This document shows positions 17,374 through 26,516 of a DNA stretch of 64,000 bases, piece by piece (the first letter of the stretch is position 1; every line of letters starts with the position of its first letter). The stretch covers positions 2,976,001 to 3,040,000 of the forward strand of contig NZ_CP107905.1 in assembly GCF_036014015.1 (NCBI RefSeq), in the 5' to 3' direction. The notes beneath the pieces were generated by a model, which made no database searches, had not been told where the DNA came from, and was given only the letters and a program-made list of their open reading frames with translations. The stretch is from Streptomyces sp. NBC_00457. GTDB taxonomy: Bacteria > Actinomycetota > Actinomycetes > Streptomycetales > Streptomycetaceae. The translations under genes and the position numbers were made by a program.

Positions 17374-18174
17374 GTGACAGACGCCGGATTACGCGCGACC
17401 CCCATCGACACGAGCAAACCCCACTCGGCCCGCATGTACGACTACTTCCTCGGCGGGAAGGACAACTACCCGGTCGACGCGGAGGCGGGCGAACAGGTGA
17501 TCTCCCTGTTCCCCGCGGTGCGGGAGATGGCGCGGACCAACCGCCGGTTCATGCACCGCGCCTCGCGGCTGCTGGCCGAGCGGGGTGTCCGCCAGTTCCT
17601 CGACATCGGGACCGGAATCCCGACCGAGCCGAACCTCCACCAGATCGTGCAGGGGATCGTTCCGGACGCCCGAGTGGTGTACGCCGACAATGATCCGATC
17701 GTCCTGCGGCACGCCGAGGCGCTGCTGCACAGCACACCCGAGGGAAGGACCGCCTACGTCCACGGCGACGTACGGGAACCGGGAAGAATCCTCGCGGCGG
17801 CACGGGAGACCCTCGACTTCACGGAGCCGATCGCGCTGTCCCTCGTGGCGCTCCTCCACCTGGTGGTGGACGAGGACGAACCCGGCCGGATCGTGCGCGA
17901 GTTGCTCGAACCTCTCGCATCCGGAAGCTACTTGACGCTGTCGCACGCAACGGGGGACTTCGACCCGGAGACCTGGCAGCGTGTCGTCGAGATCTACCGC
18001 AAGGGCGGCACTCCCGCGCAGGTGCGGTCGCGCGACGCATTCGCCGCCTTCTTCACGGGCCTCGACCTGCTGGACCCCGGCCTGACGCTCGCCGCGCACT
18101 GGCACCCCGAGCTCGGCGAGGAACGCGGCGGCGAGGACATACCCCTGTACGTGGGGGTGGCCCGCAAGCCATGA
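17374..18174 (+). CDS. SAM-dependent methyltransferase (Methyltransf_19/DUF574 type)
   Basis: A 266-residue protein of an actinobacterial methyltransferase family present in many copies in Streptomyces. Family hallmarks are the N-terminal RMYDYFLGGKDNYPVD (about residues 21-36), FLDIGTGIPTEPNLH (SAM-binding, near 76) and VVYADNDPIVLRHA (near 100). The GTG start at 17374 has GCGGAGG eight bases upstream. The substrate is unknown; members often sit near regulators or secondary metabolism genes, but here it is a single-gene unit. A strong bidirectional terminator follows. Confidence 0.88.
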   Translation: MTDAGLRATPIDTSKPHSARMYDYFLGGKDNYPVDAEAGEQVISLFPAVREMARTNRRFMHRASRLLAERGVRQFLDIGTGIPTEPNLHQIVQGIVPDARVVYADNDPIVLRHAEALLHSTPEGRTAYVHGDVREPGRILAAARETLDFTEPIALSLVALLHLVVDEDEPGRIVRELLEPLASGSYLTLSHATGDFDPETWQRVVEIYRKGGTPAQVRSRDAFAAFFTGLDLLDPGLTLAAHWHPELGEERGGEDIPLYVGVARKP

Positions 18175-18180
18175 GGCCTC

Positions 18181-18222
18181 GTCCGGCGGATCGCTCGCCA
18201 CCCGCTCTCCGATCCGCCGGAC
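18181..18222. terminator. Bidirectional terminator hairpin
   Basis: GTCCGGCGGATC (18181-18192) pairs perfectly with GATCCGCCGGAC (18211-18222) across an 18-base loop. It lies between two convergent genes (stops at 18174 and 18242). Confidence 0.8.
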
Positions 18223-18241
18223 GACCGTTGCCCGGGAAGTC

Positions 18242-19165
18242 CTACGACAGCTGCGACTGGACCTCGGAGGAGATCAGGTCCAGGTGGTCCAGGTCGCCGA
18301 GGTCGAGGATCTGGAAGTAGAAGCGCCGGGCGCCGGTCTCGGCGTAGCGGCCGATCTTGTCGACGACCTCGGCGGGGGAACCGGCCAGGCCGTTCCTCTT
18401 CAGCTCGTCGACCTCGCGGCCGATCGCGGCGGCGCGGCGGGCGACCTCCTCGTCGTCCTTGCCGACACAGGCGACGAGGACATTGGAGTAGATGATCTCG
18501 TCGGCCTTGCGCCCGGCCTCCTCGGCGGCGGCACGGACCCGGCCGAACTGGCGCTCGCTGTCCTCGACGGAGGCGAACGGCATGTTGAACTCATCGGCGT
18601 ACCGCGCGGCGAGGCGGGGCGTGCGGGTGGCGCCGTGGCCGCCGATGAGCACGGGGATCTTCGGCTGGGCGGGCTTGGGGAGGGCGGGCGAGTCGGTGAG
18701 GTCGTAGTACGTCCCGTGGAAGTCGAAGGTCCGGCCGACCTCCGTGGCCCACAGCCCGGTGACGATCTCCAGCTGCTCTTCGAGGCGGCCGAACTTCTCC
18801 TTCGGGAACGGGATGCCGTACGCCTTGTGCTCCTCCTCGGCCCAGCCCGCACCCAGGCCCAGCTCGACACGCCCACCCGACATCTGATCGACCTGCGCGA
18901 CCTGGATGGCGAGGACACCGGGCAGCCGGAACGTAGCAGCGGTCATCAGCGTGCCGAGCCGGATGCGCCGGGTCTCCCGGGCCAGACCGGCGAGCGTGAC
19001 CCAGGCGTCCGTGGGGCCCGGGAGGCCATCCCCGGAGCCCATCTTGAGGTAATGGTCGGAACGGAAGAAGGCATCGAACCCCAGATCCTCCGTGGCCTTG
19101 GCAACGGCGAGGAGGCTGTCATAGGTGGCGCCCTGCTGGGGCTCAGTAAAAATACGCAGATCCAT
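18242..19165 (-). CDS. F420-dependent LLM-class oxidoreductase
   Basis: A 307-residue luciferase-like monooxygenase-fold enzyme of the F420-using branch. MDLRIFTEPQQGATYDS opens the TIM barrel; FFRSDHYLKMG (near residue 38), RIRLGTLMTAATFRLPG (near 70) and VELGLGAGWAEEEH (near 103) are typical of streptomycete F420-dependent members. The start is ATG 19165 with AGGATGGG upstream; a longer reading to 19357 would translate the dispersed repeat. The substrate is unknown. It ends facing the methyltransferase across a shared terminator. Confidence 0.87.
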   Translation of the reverse strand: MDLRIFTEPQQGATYDSLLAVAKATEDLGFDAFFRSDHYLKMGSGDGLPGPTDAWVTLAGLARETRRIRLGTLMTAATFRLPGVLAIQVAQVDQMSGGRVELGLGAGWAEEEHKAYGIPFPKEKFGRLEEQLEIVTGLWATEVGRTFDFHGTYYDLTDSPALPKPAQPKIPVLIGGHGATRTPRLAARYADEFNMPFASVEDSERQFGRVRAAAEEAGRKADEIIYSNVLVACVGKDDEEVARRAAAIGREVDELKRNGLAGSPAEVVDKIGRYAETGARRFYFQILDLGDLDHLDLISSEVQSQLS

Positions 19166-19257
19166 ACACCCATCCTGCACGCTCCGACCCCGCTCAGCCT
19201 CACCGGTCCCGTCGGCCCCAGCGGTCCCGGTCGCGTGAAAAGCGACGTCGCCTGCAG

Positions 19258-19342
19258 CGCCCCGAAAGGGGCGCGGGGCTGCATCTACATGCGGCTCCGC
19301 CGCGTGGGCGCGACCAGCCACAACGGACCCGCAGACGACCGA
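19258..19342. repeat. Dispersed intergenic repeat, copy 3 (long form)
   Basis: CGAAAGGGGCGCGGGGCTGC is followed by an extra hairpin-like arm (CATGCGGCTCCGCCGCGTG) and then GCGCGACCAGCCACAA and CCCGCAG. It shares its ends with copies 1 and 2 and has about 25 extra bases in the middle. It lies upstream of the F420 oxidoreductase gene. Confidence 0.7.
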
Positions 19343-19367
19343 CGGCCGTAGCAACACGTCCGCGGAG

Positions 19368-19844
19368 CTACCCCGCCTCCCTCTCCGGTAAGGCCTCCCC
19401 CAGATCCCGGTCCGTCAGCCGCCGCAACATCTCCAGCACCCGGTCACGAGATTCGTCCGCCGCATCGATCGCCTCCATGCACTGCCAGTACGTCGCTTCG
19501 TCGCCCGCGGAGGACGCGATGCCGACCAGCGCGATACCCACCTCGCCGAGCAGCCCGCCCAGATACATCAACGCCTGCCGGGCATCGCCCAGTTCCGTGA
19601 GCTGGGCGGCACGCAGGTCGGTGTCGGGGACGTCCGGGCGGTCCAGGACCCCGCAGCCTCTGCCCGCGAGTTCGGTCAACCCCAGTGCCTCACCCCGTAG
19701 TTCGGGTGGACCGGCGACCGCGAGGCGGCTGCCTATCGCCTGCGCGAGGGCCTGTGCCTGCCACGCTTCCGCCATGGTCTGTGGCGCCTCGCCGCTCCCC
19801 GCGAGCGCGCGCCTGCTCGTCACGATGAGCCGCACCGCGTCCAT
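19368..19844 (-). CDS. DUF6099-like protein
   Basis: A 158-residue soluble, mostly helical protein, from ATG 19844 (MDAVRLIVTSRRALAG). It resembles a conserved Streptomyces family of unknown function that I recall as DUF6099, with AWQAQALAQAIGSRLA (near residue 27) and TYWQCMEAIDAADESRDRVL (near 118). The upstream extension to 20153 looks like non-coding readthrough. No function can be given. It lies downstream of, and on the same strand as, the pyrophosphohydrolase and ATPase genes. Confidence 0.75.
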   Translation of the reverse strand: MDAVRLIVTSRRALAGSGEAPQTMAEAWQAQALAQAIGSRLAVAGPPELRGEALGLTELAGRGCGVLDRPDVPDTDLRAAQLTELGDARQALMYLGGLLGEVGIALVGIASSAGDEATYWQCMEAIDAADESRDRVLEMLRRLTDRDLGEALPEREAG

Positions 19845-20031
19845 GCGCTGCCCCAGTCTGTCCCGACGCGCTCGTCGCGCGTTCGCCCGAACTCCACTGT
19901 CCACTACCCAGAGTGAGGTCCGATGGGACGAAAAGCCAGAGGAAGACGGAAATCTTCGGACAACAAATCGGATTCGGGCGGGTTTTTGACTACGGAGAGT
20001 AAAAATGGAGCCGCCAACTCCCCTGTCTCCC

Positions 20032-20373
20032 CTACTCGTCCCGCTCCCCCGCCGCCGGAAACCTCCGCTCGTTCCGGTCGATCTTCGCGTCCAGCGCGGC
20101 CAGCGGGTCGATGCCGAGGACCTCGCAAAGCTGCAGCAGATAGGCGAGCACATCGGCGACCTCGTCGGTGACCCGGTGCGCGGTGTCGGGGTCGTCCATG
20201 ACGCGGGACGACTCCTCGGGCGTCAACCACTGGAAGATCTCGACGAGTTCGGAGGCCTCCACGCTGAGCGCGGCGACGAGGTTCTTGGGGGTGTGGTACG
20301 GCTGCCAGTTCCGCGCGGCGGCGAACTCGGCCAGCCTGCGCTGCAGTTTCGCCAGGTCCAGGTCGTCAGTCAC
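20032..20373 (-). CDS. MazG-like nucleotide pyrophosphohydrolase
   Basis: A 113-residue all-helical NTP pyrophosphohydrolase of the RS21-C6/MazG-like type, which hydrolyses non-canonical (deoxy)nucleoside triphosphates to monophosphates. Metal-binding motifs: EASELVEIFQW (EExxE-type, about residues 38-48) and DEVADVLAYLLQL (ExxD-type, near 69). The GTG start at 20373 overlaps the stop of the preceding ATPase gene (GTGA), so the two are coupled. It is a likely nucleotide pool sanitation enzyme. Confidence 0.9.
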   Translation of the reverse strand: MTDDLDLAKLQRRLAEFAAARNWQPYHTPKNLVAALSVEASELVEIFQWLTPEESSRVMDDPDTAHRVTDEVADVLAYLLQLCEVLGIDPLAALDAKIDRNERRFPAAGERDE

Positions 20374-21602
20374 GCGTCAAGGTGTACCACCGTGACGCCG
20401 TCCGTCCCCGCGGCCCAGGACGCGTCGCTCACCGCGCCGACCAGGCGGATATGCCCGCGCTCGCACATCCGCGTCGCCAGCCGCAGCAGACCGTCGCGCT
20501 GCCGTGGGTCCAGGGAGCGGTCGAGACCGTCGGCGAGGACGGTGAGCGTCTGCAGGGCGGCGGGCACCTCCCCGGCCGGGTCGACCTCGAGGACGCCGGG
20601 CCCGGTGAGCAGGACCAGCGTCAGCGCGAGATGCCTCAACTCGCCGTCGCCGAGCCGTTCGAGGGCGGTGCGCGGGCCGTCGCCCCGGTCGAGTACGGCG
20701 CGGACCGTGCCGTCGCCGAGGGGTTCGGCGAGGACGTCCGCGACGGGTCCGGCGCATCCGGCGCGCACCGCCGCGACGAGCTGCGCGTGCCGCCGGCCGC
20801 ACTCGGTGCGGGTGCGCCACAGGACGTCCGCGAGGTTGTCGCAGCCGCCGAGGAGCCGCCCGGAGCCGAGCGGCACGGGCCCGCGCATACGGTCGGGCCG
20901 TGGGTCGCAGGCGAAGACGGAGCGCAGGGCGACGACCATCTGCTCGGCGGCGGCGAGGACGCGCCGCTGCCCGTCCGTCTTGCCGGCCACCCGCAGCGGC
21001 AGCAGTGCGGTGCCGAGCCGGTCGTCCGGCAGCGGGGCGCGGGTGACGGGCGCCGATCCGGCGGTGTGCCAGGCGGCCTGTACGGCACGGCGCCCGGGGT
21101 CGCGCAGGGCGGTCTCCAGGAGGACGAGTCCCTCGGCGCTCAACCGCTCGCCCACGATGCGCAGTTCGGGCTCGGCCTGGACGGCGACATCGAGCCGGAC
21201 CGGACCCTCGGGACCGTCGGCGGTGCAGCCGATCCGGAAGCCGCGGCGGCGCTGCGCGTCGGGCCGCGCCCGCTCGGGAACGCAGGCGGCCGGATCCGGG
21301 AACACCTCACCGAGCTCGGCCCCTCCCCCGAGCCGCGCCAGCGCCTCGTACGCCCTGAGCGCACTGGTCTTCCCGCAGCCGCTCCGGCCGGCGAAGAGCG
21401 TGAGCGGCCCGAGCGGAAACCCGGCCCGCCGGTGCCCGGCGAACGCCGACAGCCGCAACTCGGTGACACAGGGCCGGTCGGGTCGGTTCCCGATGGGCGC
21501 GGGTGCACAGGAAAGCGAGGATGAAGGAGACGAAGAGGACGCAGAGGACGCAGAGATCGCCGAAGACCTGGGAGTCCCCGGCGACGCGGATGACGCGGGC
21601 AT
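20370..21602 (-). CDS. AAA/SMC-like ATP-binding protein
   Basis: A protein of up to 410 residues with the P-loop FAGRSGCGKTSALRA (near residue 70) and, near the C-terminus, LGDGELRHLALTLVLL, an ABC-signature-like segment, followed by LEVDPAGEVP. This arrangement resembles small RecF/SMC-type ATPases of unknown role. Conserved sequence begins at about codon 46 (VTELRLSAF). The preceding serine-rich stretch, made of CTCTGCGTC-type repeats, may not be translated, but no better ATG or GTG is visible, so 21602 is kept. It is coupled to the pyrophosphohydrolase gene downstream. Confidence 0.7.
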   Translation of the reverse strand: MPASSASPGTPRSSAISASSASSSSPSSSLSCAPAPIGNRPDRPCVTELRLSAFAGHRRAGFPLGPLTLFAGRSGCGKTSALRAYEALARLGGGAELGEVFPDPAACVPERARPDAQRRRGFRIGCTADGPEGPVRLDVAVQAEPELRIVGERLSAEGLVLLETALRDPGRRAVQAAWHTAGSAPVTRAPLPDDRLGTALLPLRVAGKTDGQRRVLAAAEQMVVALRSVFACDPRPDRMRGPVPLGSGRLLGGCDNLADVLWRTRTECGRRHAQLVAAVRAGCAGPVADVLAEPLGDGTVRAVLDRGDGPRTALERLGDGELRHLALTLVLLTGPGVLEVDPAGEVPAALQTLTVLADGLDRSLDPRQRDGLLRLATRMCERGHIRLVGAVSDASWAAGTDGVTVVHLDA

Positions 21603-21682
21603 ATCCGGACCGTAGGGCTCCGTCCGTCAGCCGAACCGTTCCGCCCCGTCCCGCTTCCTACGATCGAGGGATTGGCGCGGCA

Positions 21683-22066
21683 TCACGGGCCCGCCACGCC
21701 TTCCATCAGCCCGCTCACCTCGGTGCCCGGCGGCGTCAGCAGGAACACATTGCGGTCGACGCGATGCATCCCGCTCGCCAGGCCGAAGACGACGCCGGTG
21801 CTGAAGTCCAGGACGCGCTTGGCGACTTCGGTCTCCGCTCCGGTCAGGTCGAGCAGCACCGGGATGCCCGCCATCAGCGTCTCGGCGACTTCGCGGGCAT
21901 CGCCGAAGACGCTCACCCTCAGGACGACGAACCGGCGCCGCGGTTCGGTGTCCGCGTCCGGAAGCGCACGGTGGTCCACCGCGGACGGCCAGGCATCGCG
22001 ACCACGCAGCGGTACGACCTGGGCGAGCCCTTCCCACTGTTCATCGGTGACGTCATGACCGTTCAC
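21683..22066 (-). CDS. SepF-like cell division protein paralogue
   Basis: A 127-residue SepF-domain protein. The GTG start at 22066 has GGGGGGAACC directly upstream; the TTG at 22111 has no site. The core RRFVVLRVSVFGDAREVAE (near residue 43), a LLDLTG segment and VAKRVLDFSTGVVFGL correspond to the SepF fold that forms rings and contacts FtsZ. The N-terminal amphipathic membrane helix of housekeeping SepF is not obvious, and no ftsZ or ylm genes are near. It is probably one of the SepF-like (Sfl) paralogues of Streptomyces rather than SepF itself. Confidence 0.8.
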   Translation of the reverse strand: MNGHDVTDEQWEGLAQVVPLRGRDAWPSAVDHRALPDADTEPRRRFVVLRVSVFGDAREVAETLMAGIPVLLDLTGAETEVAKRVLDFSTGVVFGLASGMHRVDRNVFLLTPPGTEVSGLMEGVAGP

Positions 22067-22320
22067 CGGTTCCCCCCGAAGTGACTCGCCTTCAATGCCT
22101 GCACCAGCCAATTCTTACGCCACACCACCCGTTCGGCCCAACCGCGACACGGTCCCGCCCCGGCACATGACAAGTGTCACTCCGGTCCGGATCCCGGTTG
22201 CTGCCTGAAGATGACGCCGCTGTGGCTGGCTGCGGGGGTGACCGCGCCGGCGTCGGAGTTCGCCGGCGCGGGAACGCCGCCGCGGATGCAGGTGACCTCG
22301 GTGCGGCGCTCCCCGGGCCG

Positions 22321-22836
22321 TCAGGCCGCCGTGCGGACGAAGCGGAGGGTGGCGGCGACCGTCGTGAGGCCGCGGATCATGCCGAGCTGGTTCCAGCCCA
22401 TGCCGAACTGGTCGCGGTCCACGGAGAGTTCCGCGTCCAGGGTGAGCGAGTCGGCGTCCGAGCCGATCAGGCGGGCGGTGAAGGACTGGGGGCGGCTGAT
22501 GCCGCGCGCGGTCAGCTGACCGACGACGTGGACCTGGTCGCCGTCGCGGAGCTCGGCGCTGCGGACCGCGAAGGTGATCTCGGGGTGGTGGTCGGCGTCG
22601 AAGAAGTCGGCGGACCGCAGGTGGGTGTCGCGCTTGGCGTTGCCGGTGTCCAGGGTGGTGGCGTCCAGGGTCACGGTGCCGATGGCCGACCCGTCGGACC
22701 GCACCTCGCCCTGGCCGGTGACGGCGCCGAAGGTGCCCTTCACCGTGACCAGGCCCCACATCGTCTTGTGCCGGAGGGCGACGGTGGAGGCGGTGGTGTC
22801 GAGCTGCCACAGTCCGGTTTCCACGGCGACGGTCAT
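22321..22836 (-). CDS. YceI-family protein
   Basis: A 171-residue lipocalin-like beta-barrel protein without a signal peptide. The start is ATG 22836 with AGGAACGATC upstream. Family features are the N-terminal GLWQLDTTASTVALRHKTM, GTVTLDATTLDTGNAKRD (near residue 60) and DHHPEITFAV (near 88). YceI proteins bind isoprenoids or other amphiphiles and are often stress-induced. It is divergent from a MarR gene, with three related operator-like motifs in the gap, so it is a likely target of that regulator. Confidence 0.9.
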   Translation of the reverse strand: MTVAVETGLWQLDTTASTVALRHKTMWGLVTVKGTFGAVTGQGEVRSDGSAIGTVTLDATTLDTGNAKRDTHLRSADFFDADHHPEITFAVRSAELRDGDQVHVVGQLTARGISRPQSFTARLIGSDADSLTLDAELSVDRDQFGMGWNQLGMIRGLTTVAATLRFVRTAA

Positions 22837-22882
22837 GATCGTTCCTGCTTTCCTGATGACTGCCTGATAGCTGCCTGGGTGC

Positions 22883-22950
22883 TTCAAATTTGGATGACCT
22901 CACGCTAGCCGACTATCCAAACCTGAACAACCCCTCGTCCAAAAATGGAC
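22883..22950. promoter_or_regulatory. Three MarR-type operator candidates
   Basis: The YceI-MarR gap holds GTCCA-AAAA-TGGAC (22937-22950, perfect dyad), TCCAAACCTGAA (22916-22927) and, read on the minus strand, TCCAAATTTGAA (22883-22894). All fit TCCAAA-NN-TGRA, with A-rich centres standing out from the GC-rich background. Confidence 0.6.
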
Positions 22951-22969
22951 AACAGGTACACTCGAATCC

Positions 22970-23473
22970 ATGGCCGACTCCGACGCACACTCCGCCGACC
23001 TGCCCGAATGCCCCTCCGCGCAGGGTGGCGGACTGCTGCCCTCCGAGCTGCGCGCCTGGATGGTGCTGCTGGCCGCGACGGGCGCCGTCGAGCAGCGGCT
23101 GCGGGCCGTGGTCAAGGAGCGGCTGGACGTCTCGCACGACGAGTTCCTGGTCCTGTGCCTGCTGGCCGAGCAGCCCGAGACGGGTCTGCGCATGACCCGG
23201 ATCGCCGAGCTCCTGGGCCGCCCCAAGACCCGGCTCACCTACCAGATCGCCTGCCTCCAGCACGCCGGCCTGGTCTCCCGCAGATCGGTCTGCGGCGACA
23301 AGCGCGGCATCGAGGTGACCCTCACGGAGAAGGCCCGCCGTCTGCTGTCGGAGGCCTCCGGCGGCCTCGCCGACACGGTCAAGGAGGCCCTCGCCCAGTT
23401 CATGGGGGCCGACCAGCGGGAGGCCATGTGCGGCCTGGTGCCCGACCTCGTCGAGGAGCCGGAGGGGCGCTGA
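22970..23473 (+). CDS. MarR-family transcriptional regulator
   Basis: A 167-residue winged-helix regulator. The recognition region TRIAELLGRPKTRLTYQIACLQ spans about residues 75-96, and the wing contains GDKRGIEVTLTEKA near 110. The start ATG 22970 is about 20 bp past the last operator-like motif. It probably represses itself and the divergent YceI gene and may control the large oxidoreductase 63 bp downstream. The ligand is unknown. Confidence 0.88.
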   Translation: MADSDAHSADLPECPSAQGGGLLPSELRAWMVLLAATGAVEQRLRAVVKERLDVSHDEFLVLCLLAEQPETGLRMTRIAELLGRPKTRLTYQIACLQHAGLVSRRSVCGDKRGIEVTLTEKARRLLSEASGGLADTVKEALAQFMGADQREAMCGLVPDLVEEPEGR

Positions 23474-23536
23474 CGCCCCGGTTGTCCCGAGGAGCCCGGG
23501 GTACCCGGCTGCCGACCGCAGCCGAAGGAGCGCTTC

Positions 23537-26509
23537 ATGGCCGTGTCCGACCTGCCCGCACCCGTCACCCGCCGAGGGGCCGCGCCGCCGGTCGACGGCG
23601 GTGGCCTGGAGGAGGCGCTGCGCGCACGCGTCGACGGTGAGGTGCGGTTCGACGCCGGGAGCCGGGCCGCGTACTCGACCGACGCCTCCAACTTCCGGCA
23701 GACCCCGATCGGCGTGGTCGTCCCCCGTACCCCCGAAGCGGCCGTGGAAGCCGTTGCCGTCGCGCGCGAGTACGACGCACCCGTGCTGTCCCGGGGCGGC
23801 GGGACGAGCCTGGCCGGGCAGTGCACCAACACGGCCGTGGTGATCGACTGGTCCAAGTACTGCAACCGCCTGGAGTCCGTGGACACCGGCGCCCGCACCT
23901 GCGTCGTCCAGCCCGGCATCGTGCTCGACGACCTCAACCGGCAACTCGCGGACACCGGGCTGCGCTTCGGACCCGAACCCGCCACCCACATGAACTGCAC
24001 GATCGGCGGCATGATCGGCAACAACTCGTGCGGCGCAACCGCCCAGGCCACCGGCAAGGTGGTCGACAACGTCGCCCGCCTGGAGGTGCTCCTCTACGAC
24101 GGCACCCGCTTCTGGTGCGGCCCGACCGACGACGAGGAGTACGCCGAGATCGAGCGGCACGGCGACCTCCGCTCGGCGGTCTACCGGCGGTTGCGCGCCC
24201 TGCGCGACACCTACGCCGACGAGATCCGTCACCGCTTCCCCGACATCCCGCGCCGCGTCTCCGGCTACAACCTCGACTCACTGCTGCCGGAACACGGTTT
24301 CGACGTCGCCGGACTGCTGGTCGGCAGCGAGTCCACGCTCGTCACCGTGGTGCGGGCGGAACTGAAGCTGGTGCCCGTGGTGAAGGAACGGACGCTGGTC
24401 GTGCTCGGGTTCCCGAGCGTCGAGCGGGCCGCCGACTCGGTGCCGGAGATCCTGCCGTACGAGCCGATGGCGCTGGAGGGCGTCGACTCGAAGCTCATCC
24501 GCGACGAGCAGCTCAAGCACCTCAATCCCCAGGCGATCTCCGAACTCCCCGAAGGCAAGGCCTACTTGATGGCCGAGTTCGGCGGCGACACGCTCGAGGA
24601 GTCGGACCGGCGGGCGCACCGCATGCTGGCCGCGCTGCACGAGAGCGAGCACGACCCCGAGGTCGCGTTCGTGGACGACCCGGACCGCGAGGAGGAGCTG
24701 TGGCAGGTCCGCGAGGCCGGGCTCGGCGCCACCGCGCACGTCCCGCACCGGCCCGACACCTTCGAGGGCTGGGAGGACTCCGCCATACCGCCCGAACGGC
24801 TCGGTGACTATCTGCGCCGGCTGCAGGACCTGTTCGAGGAGTTCGGCTACCGCAGCGACACCGGGCCCAGCCTCTACGGCCACTTCGGGCAGGGCTGTGT
24901 GCACACCCGGATCCCCTTCGACCTGTACTCCGCCGACGGTGTGGCCGCCTACCGGCGCTTCATGGAACGGGCGGCCGATCTGGTCACCGAGTTCGGCGGG
25001 TCCTTCTCCGGTGAGCACGGGGACGGGCAGAGCCGGGGCGAGCTGCTGGCGCGGATGTTCGGGGAGGAGCTGGTCGAGGCGTTCGGCCGCCTCAAGGCGG
25101 TCTTCGATCCGCGGGACCGGATGAATCCCGGCAAGGTCGTGGCGCCGTACGGGCTCGACGAGCATCTGCGCCTCGGCGGCGACTGGGCGCCGTACGACCC
25201 GCGCGACCTGCACTTCCGTTTCCCGCACGACGGCGGGTCGTTCGCCGAGGCCGCGAACCGGTGCGTGGGCGTCGGCAAGTGCCGCCAACTCACCAACAAG
25301 GGCGGCGCGGTGATGTGCCCCTCCTACCAAGTCACCCTGGAGGAGGAGCACTCCACGCGCGGCCGGGCCCGCCTGCTGTTCGAGATGCTCGACGGGCACG
25401 GCGACGGCGCGATCCGGGACGGCTGGCGGTCGGAGGCGGTGAAGGACGCCCTCGATCTGTGTCTGGCGTGCAAGGGGTGCAAGAGCGACTGTCCGGCCGA
25501 CGTCGACATGGCCACGTACAAGGCGGAGTTCCTCGCCCACCACTACGCGCGCCGGCCCTGGCGCAGGCCACGCTCCGACCTGACCATGGGCTGGCTGCCG
25601 GTCGCCGCCCAGGCGGTGGGCCGCTCGCGGCTGGGGCCGCTGGTCAACGCCTTCACTCACCTGCCGCCGCTGTCGAAGGCGGCCGTGGCGCTCGCGGGCG
25701 TCGAGGATCGGGAGCTGCCACGGTTCGCCGGTCGCACACTGCAGCAGTGGTTCACCCGGCACAGGCCGTACGGCGACGGGGCGCGCGGGACGGTCCTGCT
25801 GTGGCCGGACACCTTCACCAACTTCTTCCACCCGCACGTCGGTCGGGCCGCCGTCCGGCTGCTGGAGCACGCCGGCTGGCGGGTCGAGCTGCCCCGCGAA
25901 CCGCTGTGCTGCGGGCTGACCTGGATCTCCACCGGGCAACTCGGCGTCGCCGAACGGGTACTCGCCCGGACCGTCCGCCGCCTCGCCGGGCACATCCGCG
26001 ACGGCGGCCTGGTCGTCGGTCTCGAACCGAGCTGCACGGCCGTCTTCCGCTCGGACGCGGCAGAGCTGTTCCCCGGCGACCGGGATGTACGCAGGCTGCG
26101 CGACCAAACCGTGACGCTGGCCGAACTGCTCACCGAGCACTCCCCCGGCTACGAGCCCCCACGGCTGCCCGGCCGGGAGGCGCTGGTCCAGGTGCACTGC
26201 CATCAGCACGCGGTGCTGGGCTGGGACGCCGACCAGGACTTGCTCGGCCGGGCGGGGGTCGAGGCCGAGCGGCTGGAGTCCGGGTGCTGCGGACTGGCCG
26301 GCAACTTCGGTTTCGAGCGGGGGCACTTGGAGGTGAGCAAGGCCTGCGCGGAGCGGGTGTTGTTGCCGCGGTTGCGGGAGACGGACGCGGGTGTGGCTGT
26401 GCTGGCGGACGGGTTCAGTTGCCGAACGCAGATCCATGAGCTGGACAGTGGGGGGCATGAAGGGGTGCACCTGGCGGAGCTGCTGGCGTCGGGGCTGCCC
26501 CGTACGTGA
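23537..26509 (+). CDS. FAD-linked and (Fe-S)-binding oxidoreductase (GlcD-GlcF/D-2-hydroxyacid dehydrogenase fusion)
   Basis: A 990-residue membrane-associated or cytoplasmic dehydrogenase. The N-terminal FAD domain has VLSRGGGTSLAGQ (near residue 80) and GGMIGNNSCGA (near 157); the FAD-oxidase C domain follows, with GEHGDGQSRG near 494. The ferredoxin region has CVGVGKCR and CLACKGCKSDCP (about 575-655). Two CCG motifs, EPLCCGLTW (near 790) and SGCCGLAGNFG (near 915), mark heterodisulfide-reductase-like domains. Such fusions oxidise D-lactate, D-2-hydroxyglutarate or glycolate. It starts at ATG 23537 behind GAAGGAG, 63 bp after MarR. Confidence 0.9.
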   Translation: MAVSDLPAPVTRRGAAPPVDGGGLEEALRARVDGEVRFDAGSRAAYSTDASNFRQTPIGVVVPRTPEAAVEAVAVAREYDAPVLSRGGGTSLAGQCTNTAVVIDWSKYCNRLESVDTGARTCVVQPGIVLDDLNRQLADTGLRFGPEPATHMNCTIGGMIGNNSCGATAQATGKVVDNVARLEVLLYDGTRFWCGPTDDEEYAEIERHGDLRSAVYRRLRALRDTYADEIRHRFPDIPRRVSGYNLDSLLPEHGFDVAGLLVGSESTLVTVVRAELKLVPVVKERTLVVLGFPSVERAADSVPEILPYEPMALEGVDSKLIRDEQLKHLNPQAISELPEGKAYLMAEFGGDTLEESDRRAHRMLAALHESEHDPEVAFVDDPDREEELWQVREAGLGATAHVPHRPDTFEGWEDSAIPPERLGDYLRRLQDLFEEFGYRSDTGPSLYGHFGQGCVHTRIPFDLYSADGVAAYRRFMERAADLVTEFGGSFSGEHGDGQSRGELLARMFGEELVEAFGRLKAVFDPRDRMNPGKVVAPYGLDEHLRLGGDWAPYDPRDLHFRFPHDGGSFAEAANRCVGVGKCRQLTNKGGAVMCPSYQVTLEEEHSTRGRARLLFEMLDGHGDGAIRDGWRSEAVKDALDLCLACKGCKSDCPADVDMATYKAEFLAHHYARRPWRRPRSDLTMGWLPVAAQAVGRSRLGPLVNAFTHLPPLSKAAVALAGVEDRELPRFAGRTLQQWFTRHRPYGDGARGTVLLWPDTFTNFFHPHVGRAAVRLLEHAGWRVELPREPLCCGLTWISTGQLGVAERVLARTVRRLAGHIRDGGLVVGLEPSCTAVFRSDAAELFPGDRDVRRLRDQTVTLAELLTEHSPGYEPPRLPGREALVQVHCHQHAVLGWDADQDLLGRAGVEAERLESGCCGLAGNFGFERGHLEVSKACAERVLLPRLRETDAGVAVLADGFSCRTQIHELDSGGHEGVHLAELLASGLPRT

Positions 26510-26516
26510 CCAGGCA

